Of a stretch of DNA of 64,000 bases, positions 9,904 to 21,100 are shown in pieces. Source of the DNA: Chondrosia reniformis (lineage: Eukaryota > Porifera > Demospongiae > Chondrillida > Chondrillidae); the NCBI GenBank assembly GCA_947172415.1, contig OX359199.1, positions 274,001 through 338,000 on the forward strand, written 5' to 3'. The translations under genes were made by a program, and so were the position numbers. Under the pieces are notes generated by a model. It was not told the origin of the DNA and searched no databases. It saw only the letters and a list, made by a program, of their open reading frames with translations. Position 1 is the first letter of the stretch; every line of letters starts with the position of its first letter.

Positions 9904-12900
9904 ATGAATTGTGAGCAGGTCCTTGTCCAAGAAACTAACCCTAGTGGTGGTAAGTGTTGCTGACAAATGTGCTTGATTGTATCGTCGGCCGTAGGATGAC
10001 ACCTTGGAGGGAGTCGATTTTTTACCAGTTTCGAAGACAAATCGTCCGATTTAGAAGCGCACTGCTACGGATTGTATCAGGTAACCGTACCAATGCACGT
10101 AGGAGGTCGTGACGATTCCATTGACAGTGTATCCGTGACGCTATGGCCCGAGACCGTTGCGCTACTTGGATCTATGTACGTATGCTTGTTTTGGAGGCGC
10201 ATTTGATTTTACGCAGGAAAAGCTTCAAGGCCGTAAAAGAACTTTTTTTCATTGTGAAAGAATAAGCACTATCAAAGGCGTATATAATAATATAAGCAAT
10301 GTAAATAGATAGATAAATCTTGTCAATAGTCACGCGTAGTCGCAACACCGCAAAGTATGCAATACTTCATGATTCCAATCGCGTAGTGTAGACGATCTAT
10401 GATTGTATCCATACAGTGACTGGAAGCAAATCAACAGGTGACAACATCCCTGTCCAAGAAACAGGCGTGTGCAACATTAGTGTAAGTTGTATAGATGTGA
10501 ATTTCATAGGACCTCTATTTTTTATATGTATGATGTATAATTTCTGTATGCTGTAGAGCGCTGTTCCAAAGGAAACAAGACAAACAACAAGACAAGATGA
10601 CAAGACAAATGAGTCTGGATATGGGTCACAGTCTGGAATTGGGAGTTCAACATCTCAAGTAAATGCAGGTATATAGGTATTTGTACATACAGCATGCATA
10701 TACCATGTATTTTAAAAAGTTAAGACATTGGTTTTATATTCTAATGTAAAAAATTTGGATGCTATTGGAACATCATGTGCACAAGGAAAGCCTTTTATTG
10801 ACCCCGGCCCAGTGATTTCTCCTGAACAAGAATCAGGAGCTAATAATCCAAGTACTCAGACTGGACCTAGTAACTTGAAGAAAGGTAATCATTCAAATAC
10901 GTTATTGCTAAATCGAGATATAAATAGCTGATCATGAGTTTTAGAACATTACAAGTCGCCTGGTAGCCTTGCAAGTAGCTATGACTTATATGTGCCCAGG
11001 TGCAGCTCTCTGCCCCTTAACCATTAACTGGTTGGCTTTTCTTTTGTTTGCTCTTTCCTCTCTGTAAGCCATGGGCACTCTAATAACAACAACAGCAACA
11101 ATAATAATAATAAATAAAAATATAATAATATAAAGGAAGATAATTGGAAATTGATTCAGACGTTTAATTCATGCGATTACAAGAGTAATAATGTTTGTAA
11201 AATGTCAGTAATACAAGTTCCAAGAAATGAACAATACTCCTTGTATATATATAGAGACTCAGACACCTCTGAGTACTCAGACTGAATCTAACAAGAAAAA
11301 TGCAAATAACTCAGACTGAATCTAACAAGAAAAATGCAAGTACTCAGACTGAATCTAACGAGAAATGTAATCATTATTATACTATTTTACAAATACGTAA
11401 TTTGCTACATAAATAGAGGCTGCTTATAAGTTTTAGAACATTGTAAGTCATAATGAGACTGTCTCTTTATAATGCTATAATGAATCAAGAGTTAGCTATA
11501 AAGATGCAGAGTTTTGTGATAATATGTTGATTACAAGTTCAATACAAACGTTTAAAAAATCATGATTAACTTTAACAAGTTGTTGTTAGCTAGCATTTAA
11601 AGAAATATATAGTGCACTGACACATACAGTTCTACGTAGGACAGGAAGTTGATATCATTCAATCATTTGATTTAATATACTACAGACATGGGAGACCCAG
11701 ATGTCATTAAAGAGTTCCTTGGTACAATTTTGAATGATTTGAAGGAGCGTTTCAACATCAAAGATGTAGCACAGCAGTTGCACAGTAAGAAAGTTGTCAA
11801 GAAAGGGCAATATAACAGATTAGCTGATGCTCAAGTTGAAGTTGCTGGTGGACTGCTATATGGCTTCCTGATCGGTGATCCAAGTCTTAGAAAGCTTCGT
11901 TGCTTACGAGACATACTTTTAAAGGACAGTGGAGATCAGAACAAGGCACTTGGGAGGAAAATTCGAAAATTTCTTAAAGATCCCAAAGGTAAATAAATGA
12001 ACGTAATTATACATTAATATATCATTTGGCATGTTTATGATCCAGATTTCTCACAAACGTTATTTTCTATATAGGTTACCTTAAGCTTGCCAATCCTTCT
12101 CTAAGGCAAGCCCAAAAAGTAAAGACACCAACTAATAGTGAGTCTCGTAAAACTTGCAATGGATACAGCTCTTGATTAACAAATATAAGTTAAAAAAATT
12201 GTTAAATTTAAAAGGAATTAAATTCGAATATTCTATGGTTTGTGCTGATGTAGACCTCCCTGTCATTTTGGAAATGTGCTGTAAGTATACATTGCTTGTT
12301 GTAATACAATAAACTCAAAAATTAAATTCACATATATATGATTGTTATTTGTACAATAGGGATTTTGAGTTCTTTACATAAACATGCATAAAGTAGACAA
12401 TAGTCTATTGTCTACTTTATGCATGTTTATGTAAAGTGTTAATGAAAGTTACCAGTAGTAGCTTTGTCTAATCATATTGATATTATGGAGTATGTAAGAT
12501 GGTATACATAAAATATTCTAGTTAGTACCGTTTAGAGGTAGAGGTCAGCTGAGATCTCAAATAGAGGATGGATTCTCTTGAATTGGCACATTGGGTTTAG
12601 ATGTGAACGTGAATGTCACAATTGGTTAGGTGATAGGCCTCTCTATTCGGTCAAATAGAGTAGTAGATAGTATAGAAGCTAGCATTTCTTTATTTTCTGT
12701 TTAATCATGATTTTGATTTTATATGTAGGAGAAAAAATTGTCTATTCAGACTGCACTGGTATATGTGCAGGCAAATGTTGGCGTGGAATTGTAAGTTTTC
12801 CTCAATTGCATTTAAAACAATACTTTTATTCCATGCACTATGAACTGGAACTTTCTAATGTTTATCAATCAGATTTTTTGTGTATTTAAAGTAACATCTC

Positions 12901-13626
12901 CACATTTAGGCTCCTGGTAAAGCAGAATGGGGAATGGTGCCTTATTTATGTGGATGCAGGAACAAGACATTGGAACTTAAGGAAATAGCACTACCCCTGT
13001 CCCTGCCTTTAGACAAACTGCATATCACACTCAACATGGGTAGATTCAGAGAATACATCGATGATTACTTTGATGTGATGGAGAATGAGCATCTAGCTGA
13101 AATAGACAGTGGAAGGGAATCCAGATACAGTGCATGTATTGGTTACCTAATTGATAAGGTTACTGAGCTACATAATAACTCATGTGAAGTTAACCACAAG
13201 CTTATCATGAGGAAGGAGCCGCTTGTGTGCTCAGTGAATCGAAACAGGATGTTAGACCTTGCAATCGTTGAAAAGTACTCGTCAGGAGGAGAGAAGAAAG
13301 AAATCTATCGTGTTCTGTTCGAGTTCAAGGTAACCCTGAGTGGTGAGGCCAAGCTTACAAAAAGTGACCTAAAAGCACTTGCCCAGCTAATCCAAGGTGC
13401 CAACTTAGCACACCTCAATGAAAAATGGCATAATGAAATTCTCCTTATTCTGGCCACTGATAAAAGGTGGTATTTATTTATATTATCTCAAGATTCCCAG
13501 CAATATTATCTGGAGAAGGTTTATTCAGCTGCTGTCGGTAATACTCCAGAGAGTTATAATTATCAGCCAATGGTGGATAAAATTTTTAACTTTCTTAAAA
13601 TTTATGCGTGTGACCTTCAACAATGA
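9904..13626 (+). CDS. Nuclease-like gene, copy B, with CARD-like N-terminal exon
   Basis: Proposed exons in consistent phase: 9904-9949, 10417-10481, 10557-10668, 10786-10884, 11686-11988, 12075-12137, 12729-12790 and 12910-13626 (488 aa). An alternative start is ATG 10728. Exon 11686-11988 encodes an all-helical, about 95-residue domain (VIKEFLGTILNDLKERF ... GGLLYGFLIGD ... CLRDILLKD ... IRKFL) whose hydrophobic spacing resembles a CARD/death-fold. The last two exons encode the same putative PD-(D/E)XK-like core as copy A (D in RNRMLDL, then FEFK), with an in-frame two-residue deletion and a two-residue insertion relative to it. A 27-nt open stretch at 12254-12280 was left out because including it creates a stop. 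The acceptor used for exon 4 is uncertain: the position that carries AG in copy A is AA here. Exon order is inferred and needs transcripts. Confidence 0.6.
10885..11685. other. Intron with decayed repeat of an exon-like motif
   Basis: At 11265-11366 there are three near-copies of a roughly 31-bp unit encoding TQTESNKKNA-type peptide, similar to STQTG in the preceding exon. The middle unit has a length change that puts a stop in frame, so I treat it as intronic or as a decayed exon. The rest is AT-rich with an (ATA)n tract near 11100. Confidence 0.5.
12372..12436. repeat. 65-bp perfect inverted repeat (32-bp arms, 1-bp spacer)
   Basis: The left arm starts ctttacataaacatgcataa and the right arm is its exact reverse complement. 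It sits 20 bp inside the left end of duplication copy B, in an intron of the nuclease-like gene. Copy A keeps only the right arm plus a few bases of the left (3854-3900). Confidence 0.9.
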
Positions 13627-13705
13627 TACTAACAATTTATATTTTATACAATTACAATTTTACAAATTTACACTTTTTTATAAGTAATGTACATTAATTT
13701 TGTAT

Positions 13706-13711
13706 AATAAA
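13706..13711 (+). terminator. Polyadenylation signal of nuclease-like copy B
   Basis: AATAAA about 80 nt past the stop at 13626, conserved with 5186-5191 in copy A. Confidence 0.6.
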
Positions 13712-14004
13712 ATGATGATGATGGTTAATAATATAGTTAGCCAAAATTATATTAAAATCTATTAGTTAGAGGGTGATTTAATTAATTGAAATCACAATAT
13801 ATGTATATATCATCATAAATGTACTTGTAAATGTCCCAACGTAACAAGAATGTGTTAACAATATTCATAATTCATTGGATATTCATAATTATCAGTAAAT
13901 TTACAAATCATTGAAAATTCACTACACAAAACTCATTCACATGTGTACAGAGAACATGTATATGATGTAAAACCTATTCACCAGTTCATCCTAACACAAG
14001 ATTG

Positions 14005-14164
14005 TTGAGGAAGAAGACATTGAAAAGATTGTTCCACTGACTGCTATTGAAGTAGTTCCGATGAAGGCATTGCACTATATTAGAACATATCTCTCTATAT
14101 TCCCATCAGGTTCTGGACAGGTGTATGCTTTAGTACATGTTTGTATTCTGTTAGCATCTGTATC
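14005..14164. other. 160-bp microinversion in duplication copy B
   Basis: The reverse complement of 14005-14164 aligns with 5481-5640 of copy A, while flanking bases on both sides align in direct orientation. No bases appear lost at either junction. The inverted segment is the region encoding the acidic linker and last hydrophobic segment of the membrane protein. Confidence 0.9.
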
Positions 14165-15017
14165 CAGTTTGAACGGCCTTCTCTTCAACCATCTTGATAG
14201 ATGAGCTATCCTTATCAGAAGTTGTGGTTTGGTTTGGGTTGCTCAAAGGACCACTGGACTTTGATGAGCTAGCTTCTGTCACTAGTTCTGTGGATGGTGA
14301 TCCTCCACCAGACAGACCTTCCACTCGGACATATTGTGCAATAACTGGTACAAACAGAGGCAGTGGTAGAAAGAGATGATACAATCTCAGTGCAGATCCA
14401 TGGGTCACCACTGCCTTGCTACTACTCAAGTTGGAGCTCCTAAGCAGACCTCCTTGTGACGAGGAGCATCTCCTACAGTGAGGATAGAACCTCTGAATGG
14501 TGCCCGGAATGCTGAGCTTGTTTGGGGGCTGATGGTCTGCTATGTACTCTGCCACTCTCTTACCACACGAGTGACAGCCTCGCTTCTTACCAATCAGGTT
14601 AATAAATGACCTCTCGCTAGTCTGGGCGTAAGAGCGATTGTGAGCTGGAATGGATTCCACAGCAAACGCCCCGGGGCGGAAGAGATGGCTGGGTAGAACG
14701 GCCCGAAACCTCCCTCCTAGGCCTTTAAACACGCAAAGGCCTAGTACAGTTGATATTCCTACAGTTGATGGCTCGATTAAATATTCCTTCTTGTCGGATA
14801 GGTGATTGGCTACTACTAAACAAGATAAGGATGCGATACCACTGGCACACAAGACAGACCCGCATCCCAAAATGGACGCCAGGACGGCACTCGGCTTGCC
14901 AGACGTAAGGCGTAATGGCTTAAATACAGCACTTTGGAATAAAGCCAACGTTGTCGGAAAGGCAGCTCCCCCAGCTAGAGAACTAACAATCCAAACTTTT
15001 CGCTTATCGGCAGCCAT
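14151..15017 (-). CDS. Multi-pass membrane protein, copy B, tail replaced after microinversion
   Basis: Paralogue of 5462-6493. It is collinear for the first about 284 residues, including the CxxC-DH-CxxC loop, then reads into the inverted segment and stops after four new residues (288 aa). The C-terminal hydrophobic segment is therefore lost. Replacements against copy A are scattered in the loop and linker (for example PAHNRS for PARNCS). Start at ATG 15017, matching copy A. It may still fold with four membrane segments, or be on the way to a pseudogene. Confidence 0.7.
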   Translation of the reverse strand: MAADKRKVWIVSSLAGGAAFPTTLALFQSAVFKPLRLTSGKPSAVLASILGCGSVLCASGIASLSCLVVANHLSDKKEYLIEPSTVGISTVLGLCVFKGLGGRFRAVLPSHLFRPGAFAVESIPAHNRSYAQTSERSFINLIGKKRGCHSCGKRVAEYIADHQPPNKLSIPGTIQRFYPHCRRCSSSQGGLLRSSNLSSSKAVVTHGSALRLYHLFLPLPLFVPVIAQYVRVEGLSGGGSPSTELVTEASSSKSSGPLSNPNQTTTSDKDSSSIKMVEEKAVQTGYRC

Positions 15018-15190
15018 TTTACTTTACGTTTCTTATTGCGTAATCACATTTACAGTAATAAACATACAATTAAGTGGTATTTTGTACATATTCCTGAGCT
15101 CAGTTTATTTACAATAAACTACAAATTTTAACTTAGGAGAGCAACAATGAGAAATGAGGAAATTATATTGATTGGAAGGTGTAGATACAG

Positions 15191-18100
15191 TTATAAATAG
15201 GACTCATCTAGTGTAGTTAAGGGTGCATTGTTTGAGTTGTTGGAGTCCTTTCTTTGTGGTTTCTGTGAGTGCATCAGAAAGTCGTGTACCATCCGGTCAG
15301 CTGGGCCAGCCATACTGCTAAAAAATTCCTTTAGAGCTGGGTCCTCTGGTATATCAGCGGAATGGAAGCGAGGCCTCATGGTGGGTCTCCCCTCCCCCAC
15401 TGCGTGTACATAGCTCTCCTTCCTACTGAGGGAGTTCCTCCTCTCTTCTGCGGCAAGGATCCGCTGTTTGGACTTTGAGGTCTCACTGAAGCTGCGTTGG
15501 AGGCCGGGAGAGTCCTGACTCCCTTCTAGGGTGGGAGGCAGACGTTCTTCTTCCTTCTCTGGTGGGGGACTGGTGACCTCCTCTGAGGTGCTGTTGAGGT
15601 GTCGGAACTGGACACTCACTCGTCTCTTGTTGTGTCCCTTGGCCCACATGCTCCCCACTACCTTCCTCTGTGCCTCATCGTTCTCCTCTTGGGAGCCTTG
15701 GAAGTCACTCTCTGCCACCCAGGTCATTGTCCTCTCATTCTTGTTCACCTTTTCTAGTGCTGGCTTGCTGCCTGCCGTGAGTGATGACTTGCTTCTAGCA
15801 GGTATTTTGGTTTTAGCTTTTCCGTTCACAGATTGGACTGGTTGCGGTTGGGATTGCTGAGATGGACTTGGCAGAGCAGCAGAGAAGTTGAGTGATTTGG
15901 AACCTACAAAATGTATTGTGACATTTGGTTATTGAATATGGCTGACCAATGTTAGACAATTGGATTATTTATATTATGTGTATCACATGTGTATCACATG
16001 TGTATCACATGTAGAATTTTAATAACATGGGTAGAGAAAGGGAATATTTTTCAGATAAGCCTTGCAGTTTGACCTAATGAAACCTTCATACTGGGCTCAC
16101 TGCAGGAGCACATGTCGACTCACCAGTTACAGGTTCTTCTATTGTGTACTGTCTGTATATTCCATTCTAAATTGATACAGGAACCAATATTTGTAATAGA
16201 CACATGTATACATACTATAAATACGTATATCATGTCAACAGGTACACACAAAGACAGGTATATCATGTCAAAGGTACACACAAAGACAGGTTTATCATGT
16301 CAAAGGTACACACAAAGACAGGTTTATCATGTCAACAGGTACACATAAAGACAGGTATATCATGTCAACAGGTACACACATAAAGAATTAAGAATATGTA
16401 AGTATGCACACTGTATGTACGTACCTTAGTTTCAGGTGGTATCTGATCAAACAGTTCTTTTCCATGGTTGATTAATGTCTCTACCACATTTACGTTGGCC
16501 TTCATGTTCTTTACCATGTCCTCTCCCTCAGGACTTCTGAATAGTGTTGGACCAAAAGCTATTGCCAAATTATTAGCATTCATCTGTTTAGGAGTGAGTG
16601 ACAACAGAATTGGACTAATTACGTATATAAGAGTAAGTCATTGGAAATGATTTACATAAATATAACAATTAAATGGCAACCAAGCAGACTAGTCATTTGT
16701 ATGCATGTACTAGAAATGCTATAGATAAGAACAGGATTTTAGAGGGATTAAACTAAGGTCGGATCAGCTAGGTGTTGCTATGGTAACAGATGTTGCTATG
16801 GTTATTGGTAAACATAATAACAGTAGTTTATAAACAGAGGAAGGGAAAGATGATTTCAGAAACTGACTTTGTTAATTTCTGAGTGTTCCATAATTGTTGC
16901 TAAATTATCTGAGATGCGCTGTAGAGTGTGAAAGTTGGCTGGGGGTAACTGACCAATCAGTTCCTTTAACCTCGTAACCATTCCCTCTTGATTGGGTGCC
17001 CGTCCCGCTATGATAAAGTCTTGATATTTACATTGTGGAATGAGTGAATCAGGAAGCTGTTTTAAAAACCTCTTCAAAAGGGTTGTAGCAATGTGAATGT
17101 CTATCCACTCATCAGTGACAGAGCCGGGATCAAAATTCCCTTTATTTATTTCTGCTATCAGTTGATTAATAACTGCTTCATTCCCAGGCACCCTATATAC
17201 ACAGGAATAAGATTCATGACTGCACATAATAACATACAAATCAGTTCATTCTTTATACCTTCACAGTACACAGATTCTAAAATTTTGGCATCATAGAATA
17301 GTAACATTCATATCTGTTGCGTTTATGATGAAGAAGTACTATTTACTATATATATGTATATTTACTCTATATACGTACGTACGAGTCCAGCAACACAAAT
17401 TTCAAAAAATTGAACATTTGGCTCAAAGTCTCTTTTTTCTTCAATAATAGCAAATAGTACTTCTGTATACACTAGTAGTGATGCTGTCATAAGTTTGCAA
17501 CGTTGCTATGGCGATGCTCACCTATAAAGTCCTTCTGTCTCGAGGCCTCTGGTCTCAATCTCATTTGTACAAAGCTCGACCACTCTCGGAAGATACGGCA
17601 TCCTCTCTGACATAGGACAGTTCTCTAGAGGTACCTTAAAGGTCTGCGTGGATCCTTGCGTCTTTGAATTCTTTTGCTTAAAGAACTTCCTCCAACTGCC
17701 TCCTCCCTCATCTGAAAGAGAAGTGACAAATAAAATCATAAAAAAAACATTTTGTATATGTGACAAGGACAAGAATTAAAAGATGCAGTTCCTTTTAATC
17801 TTTATTAGGTTAGCCTCTAGGTATCCACCCGTTGTCATTCAAGAATCCTTTCTAAAGCCACTGAACAGCTCTATGTATACTTCAGTATAGCATTCGTACA
17901 CTAGTGAATCAAAGGCCACTTTCAATACAGGTCATACAATGTGACTGCTGGACCCACACACTAACATATCCCATTGGTACCTAGTAGAGAGCTACTATTT
18001 TTAGAATGATGATGAGGTCACCTTTTGAAGTTGATGCTCTTCTTGTATGCTGAGGTTTCAATGAGCCAAGCGAAGGATCCAAATACTGATCCAGACTCAG

Positions 18101-21100
18101 TCCTATGGGCAGGCTGCTTCCGTCGTGGGAGGAGTCCAGGCCATACTGCAGAACAAGGAAGGATACTGCATTTGAAAAGTAATGCAATCCACACATTACA
18201 AATATTCACCAAATAGAAAATCTAAGTTAAACAAAACTTAGAATGGCTTGTTGCCAAGCGAGGCAGCCAGCTAGGGTGGGAGAGGGAGGGACTTAGTTTC
18301 CTAATATGGTACAACAAGACTCACTGGACCATCTGGGTTGCCCGTCTGATTGTGGATGACATCTATCCAAGTTTTCAACTGATCGGAGCTCACATGAAGC
18401 AAAATCTCTTGTCCCGAAGAAGTGGAAAGTCGTAGGACATTTTGTTTCTTTGTGTAGTCTCTAGCAATGCCAATCTTTCCTCCATCCAACTCCACAACAG
18501 TACAGTTTACCAAACTACCCTATAGAAATACATCAGAAATGGTAATGGACATGAAGCAGTCATATCATACAGATGAATGTATTATGAAGTGATAAGGGGT
18601 TTTTGTTGCGTTCATAATGAGTAAACTAATTTATTGAGACTCAGCAACAATTATGCTGATGAAGACCTCCTGGTCGAAACGTTCAATTTGTTTTAAATAC
18701 AATTGTTGCTGAGTCTCAATAAATTAGTTTACTCATGAATATATTACTACTACTACTACTACTACATGCACACACTATGGATTCCTACAGTTAGATTACA
18801 TTAAGACAGATTCGGGCATGTAAAAGAGGTACGTACGTACGTGGGTGAGATAGTGAAAGAAAAAGCAAGTATTAATCCACTTACAGTTTCTGCTTCAGAC
18901 TGGTCTTTGTAGAACAGCAGCTTCTCTCCTTTGAGGACAGCATAACAGGTCTTCCAACCTCTGCTCTTTTTGGTAGATTCGTCCTTCTCCACCTTCCTTT
19001 CCAGTTTGCCGTGATAGGTAGCATAACGCAAGGAGAGTTTTCCACCTGCACTTTGGGGGCGGGGCTTCTTAATAGATCCAGTTCCAAAAATCTGTCCTTC
19101 AGGTTGAGACTGACGATGGGTCTCTTCTTCATCCTCACGTACCACTTCATCCAACCGTTCGTAGCTCTGGCTGCGTGGAACCATATTAATTTTACTCTTA
19201 GGCCAGGAGCTGCTAGCTAGAGGCTTGCCATTAGAAGCATCGGACCTCTCTGTCTTGGGTGTTGTTGATTCCTCCTCTGTTATTTCTGCAAATGATGCCA
19301 TGGATGTGTTACTCTTTCGTCCTTGCCGCTTTTTTGAGCTTGAGTCAACTGGAAAGATGTTGTAGGGATTGTCCATAGCAGCTACCATAGAGGGACGGTG
19401 TCTTGTACGCTGTTGTTGGTAAGATTTTCCTTTTTTTTTGACGTCCTCCACTGACCCTGCACTGTCCTGTGACAGACTAACTTGTTTGGCGGTTACTTCA
19501 CTGCTATGGTTGCTTTGCTGGCTGGCAGAGAGAGTCTGAGTGTCTCCGTCTTCAAATCGGGTAAGGTCTTCCAGTGAAGCCTTTCGTATTGAGCTTTTTC
19601 TCCTGGCTGGCTCCAGACTGGTTTCCCCTTGAGACTGAGAGGAGTGGCCTTGGCTGTTGATTGGGGACACTGAGGACCTCAGTTCACTGGCAACAAAAGA
19701 GGACATGTTGGAATCTGAAAATATTCTGGAGCTGGTGGTCTCGCTGGCCAAAGTGGTTTGATTGCCTTCAACCAACTTTAAAAGGTCTGCTTCATTGAAC
19801 AGCTTACCATCATCCCTTGACAGTCTCCTTAGTCCAGAACCAAAGTCAGAATCAGTTGAAACTTGTCTCGAATGATGCAGATCGGCCTCAAAACTATCAG
19901 TGGAGAAACCAGAGAGTTGACGGTGGTGTTTGCTGTCAATATCTTGTACAGTTCTGTCCTCCAGCATCATTGTGTGAACGTCTCCTCCAAATGCCCAGGG
20001 TGAGCCACGGCGAACTTCTTGCTTAAACGGTCTCGGGCTAACTGGTAGCTCAGCCAGTCTACCATGTATGTACAGTTCTTCGTGCGAGCTACCACTTGTG
20101 CCTTGGTTTAGGTTCTCCTCCCGAGAACTGTTGACATTGTTGCCATGGTGACCACTACTTAGAGCAGATTCTCTCCCGCCCACTCTGTCATATACAGGAG
20201 CAATTTTTGCATTGTGATGTGAGTCGTTGGATTGAAAACTTGAATCTGATTCGTGTCGAGAACGATTTCTTGAGGAGGATTTGAGAGGAAGGATTTCAAA
20301 GCATCCAAGATCAACCTCATTCACTTGAGCATGCCCATATTTGGTGTCATATTCTCCAGGTTCTCCATAAGCTATAGCAGCATACCCCTATGGGAAATGA
20401 AGGGTTTTACTCATAATGCGGCATGTACAGCACAAATAACAGAACACTATACAAGTTACATATAAATACGTATCCATCAATGTACAGACATATGTACGTA
20501 GTAGATATATACGTATGTACATGTATATATGTACAATATGATATCAATGGACTACAAAGTTATAAGTTTATATATCAACTGCTCAACTAACATAGGACTG
20601 CAGAACGTCATCTGTCTTTGGGGAGATGACAACTGACAGCTCATCATCAATGCTATCCAGTATCACTTTCAAATCTGAAAAGTTGCAGTTGGTGATACGC
20701 TGTGAATTGATGGAAAATATTTTATCCCCTTCCTTGAGACCAGCACGCTCAGCTGGGCAGTCACTTCGCAGCTTGTGTACAAATACAGTTATCATTGTGT
20801 CAACAGAATCCTCTGAAACGTGGGAATTCTGTGGATCTCCATCCATCTAACCAAGCAAGCAGAGAGAAATGATAAAGATAATAATAATAATATTTTAATT
20901 AGACACAAACTAAATTGACAGTTACATATACGTACCTTACCAGACAGGTATAATATAATGACATTGCTTGAAAATATTTGGTCTCTCCAAACTTAACGGT
21001 CAAATGAATAATTGTGTGGGAACCTTTTTATTAGCAAAAACATTATGAAAGAAAGAGGATACGTATATATGAAACCATTACAGGTTGTACTCTTTCATGT

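Larger units (their letters stand above)
12352..18250. repeat. Tandem segmental duplication, copy B
   Basis: Direct repeat of 3835-9688. Differences from copy A include a complete palindrome at its left end (12372-12436), a 160-bp microinversion (14005-14164), and expansion of an intronic tandem repeat (16223-16380). Its right end continues into the complete ARHGAP21/23-like gene, so this copy holds the intact RhoGAP locus. Confidence 0.9.

Noticed and set aside
9813..10040. Minus-strand frame upstream of copy A RhoGAP as its missing 5' exon
   Set aside because: It overlaps the first exon of the plus-strand CARD-like gene, shows no PH or PDZ similarity and no convincing donor in phase.
12254..12280. 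27-nt exon candidate in the copy B nuclease-like gene
   Set aside because: It has AG and GT edges, but including it makes a stop at the next junction; skipping it keeps the frame.
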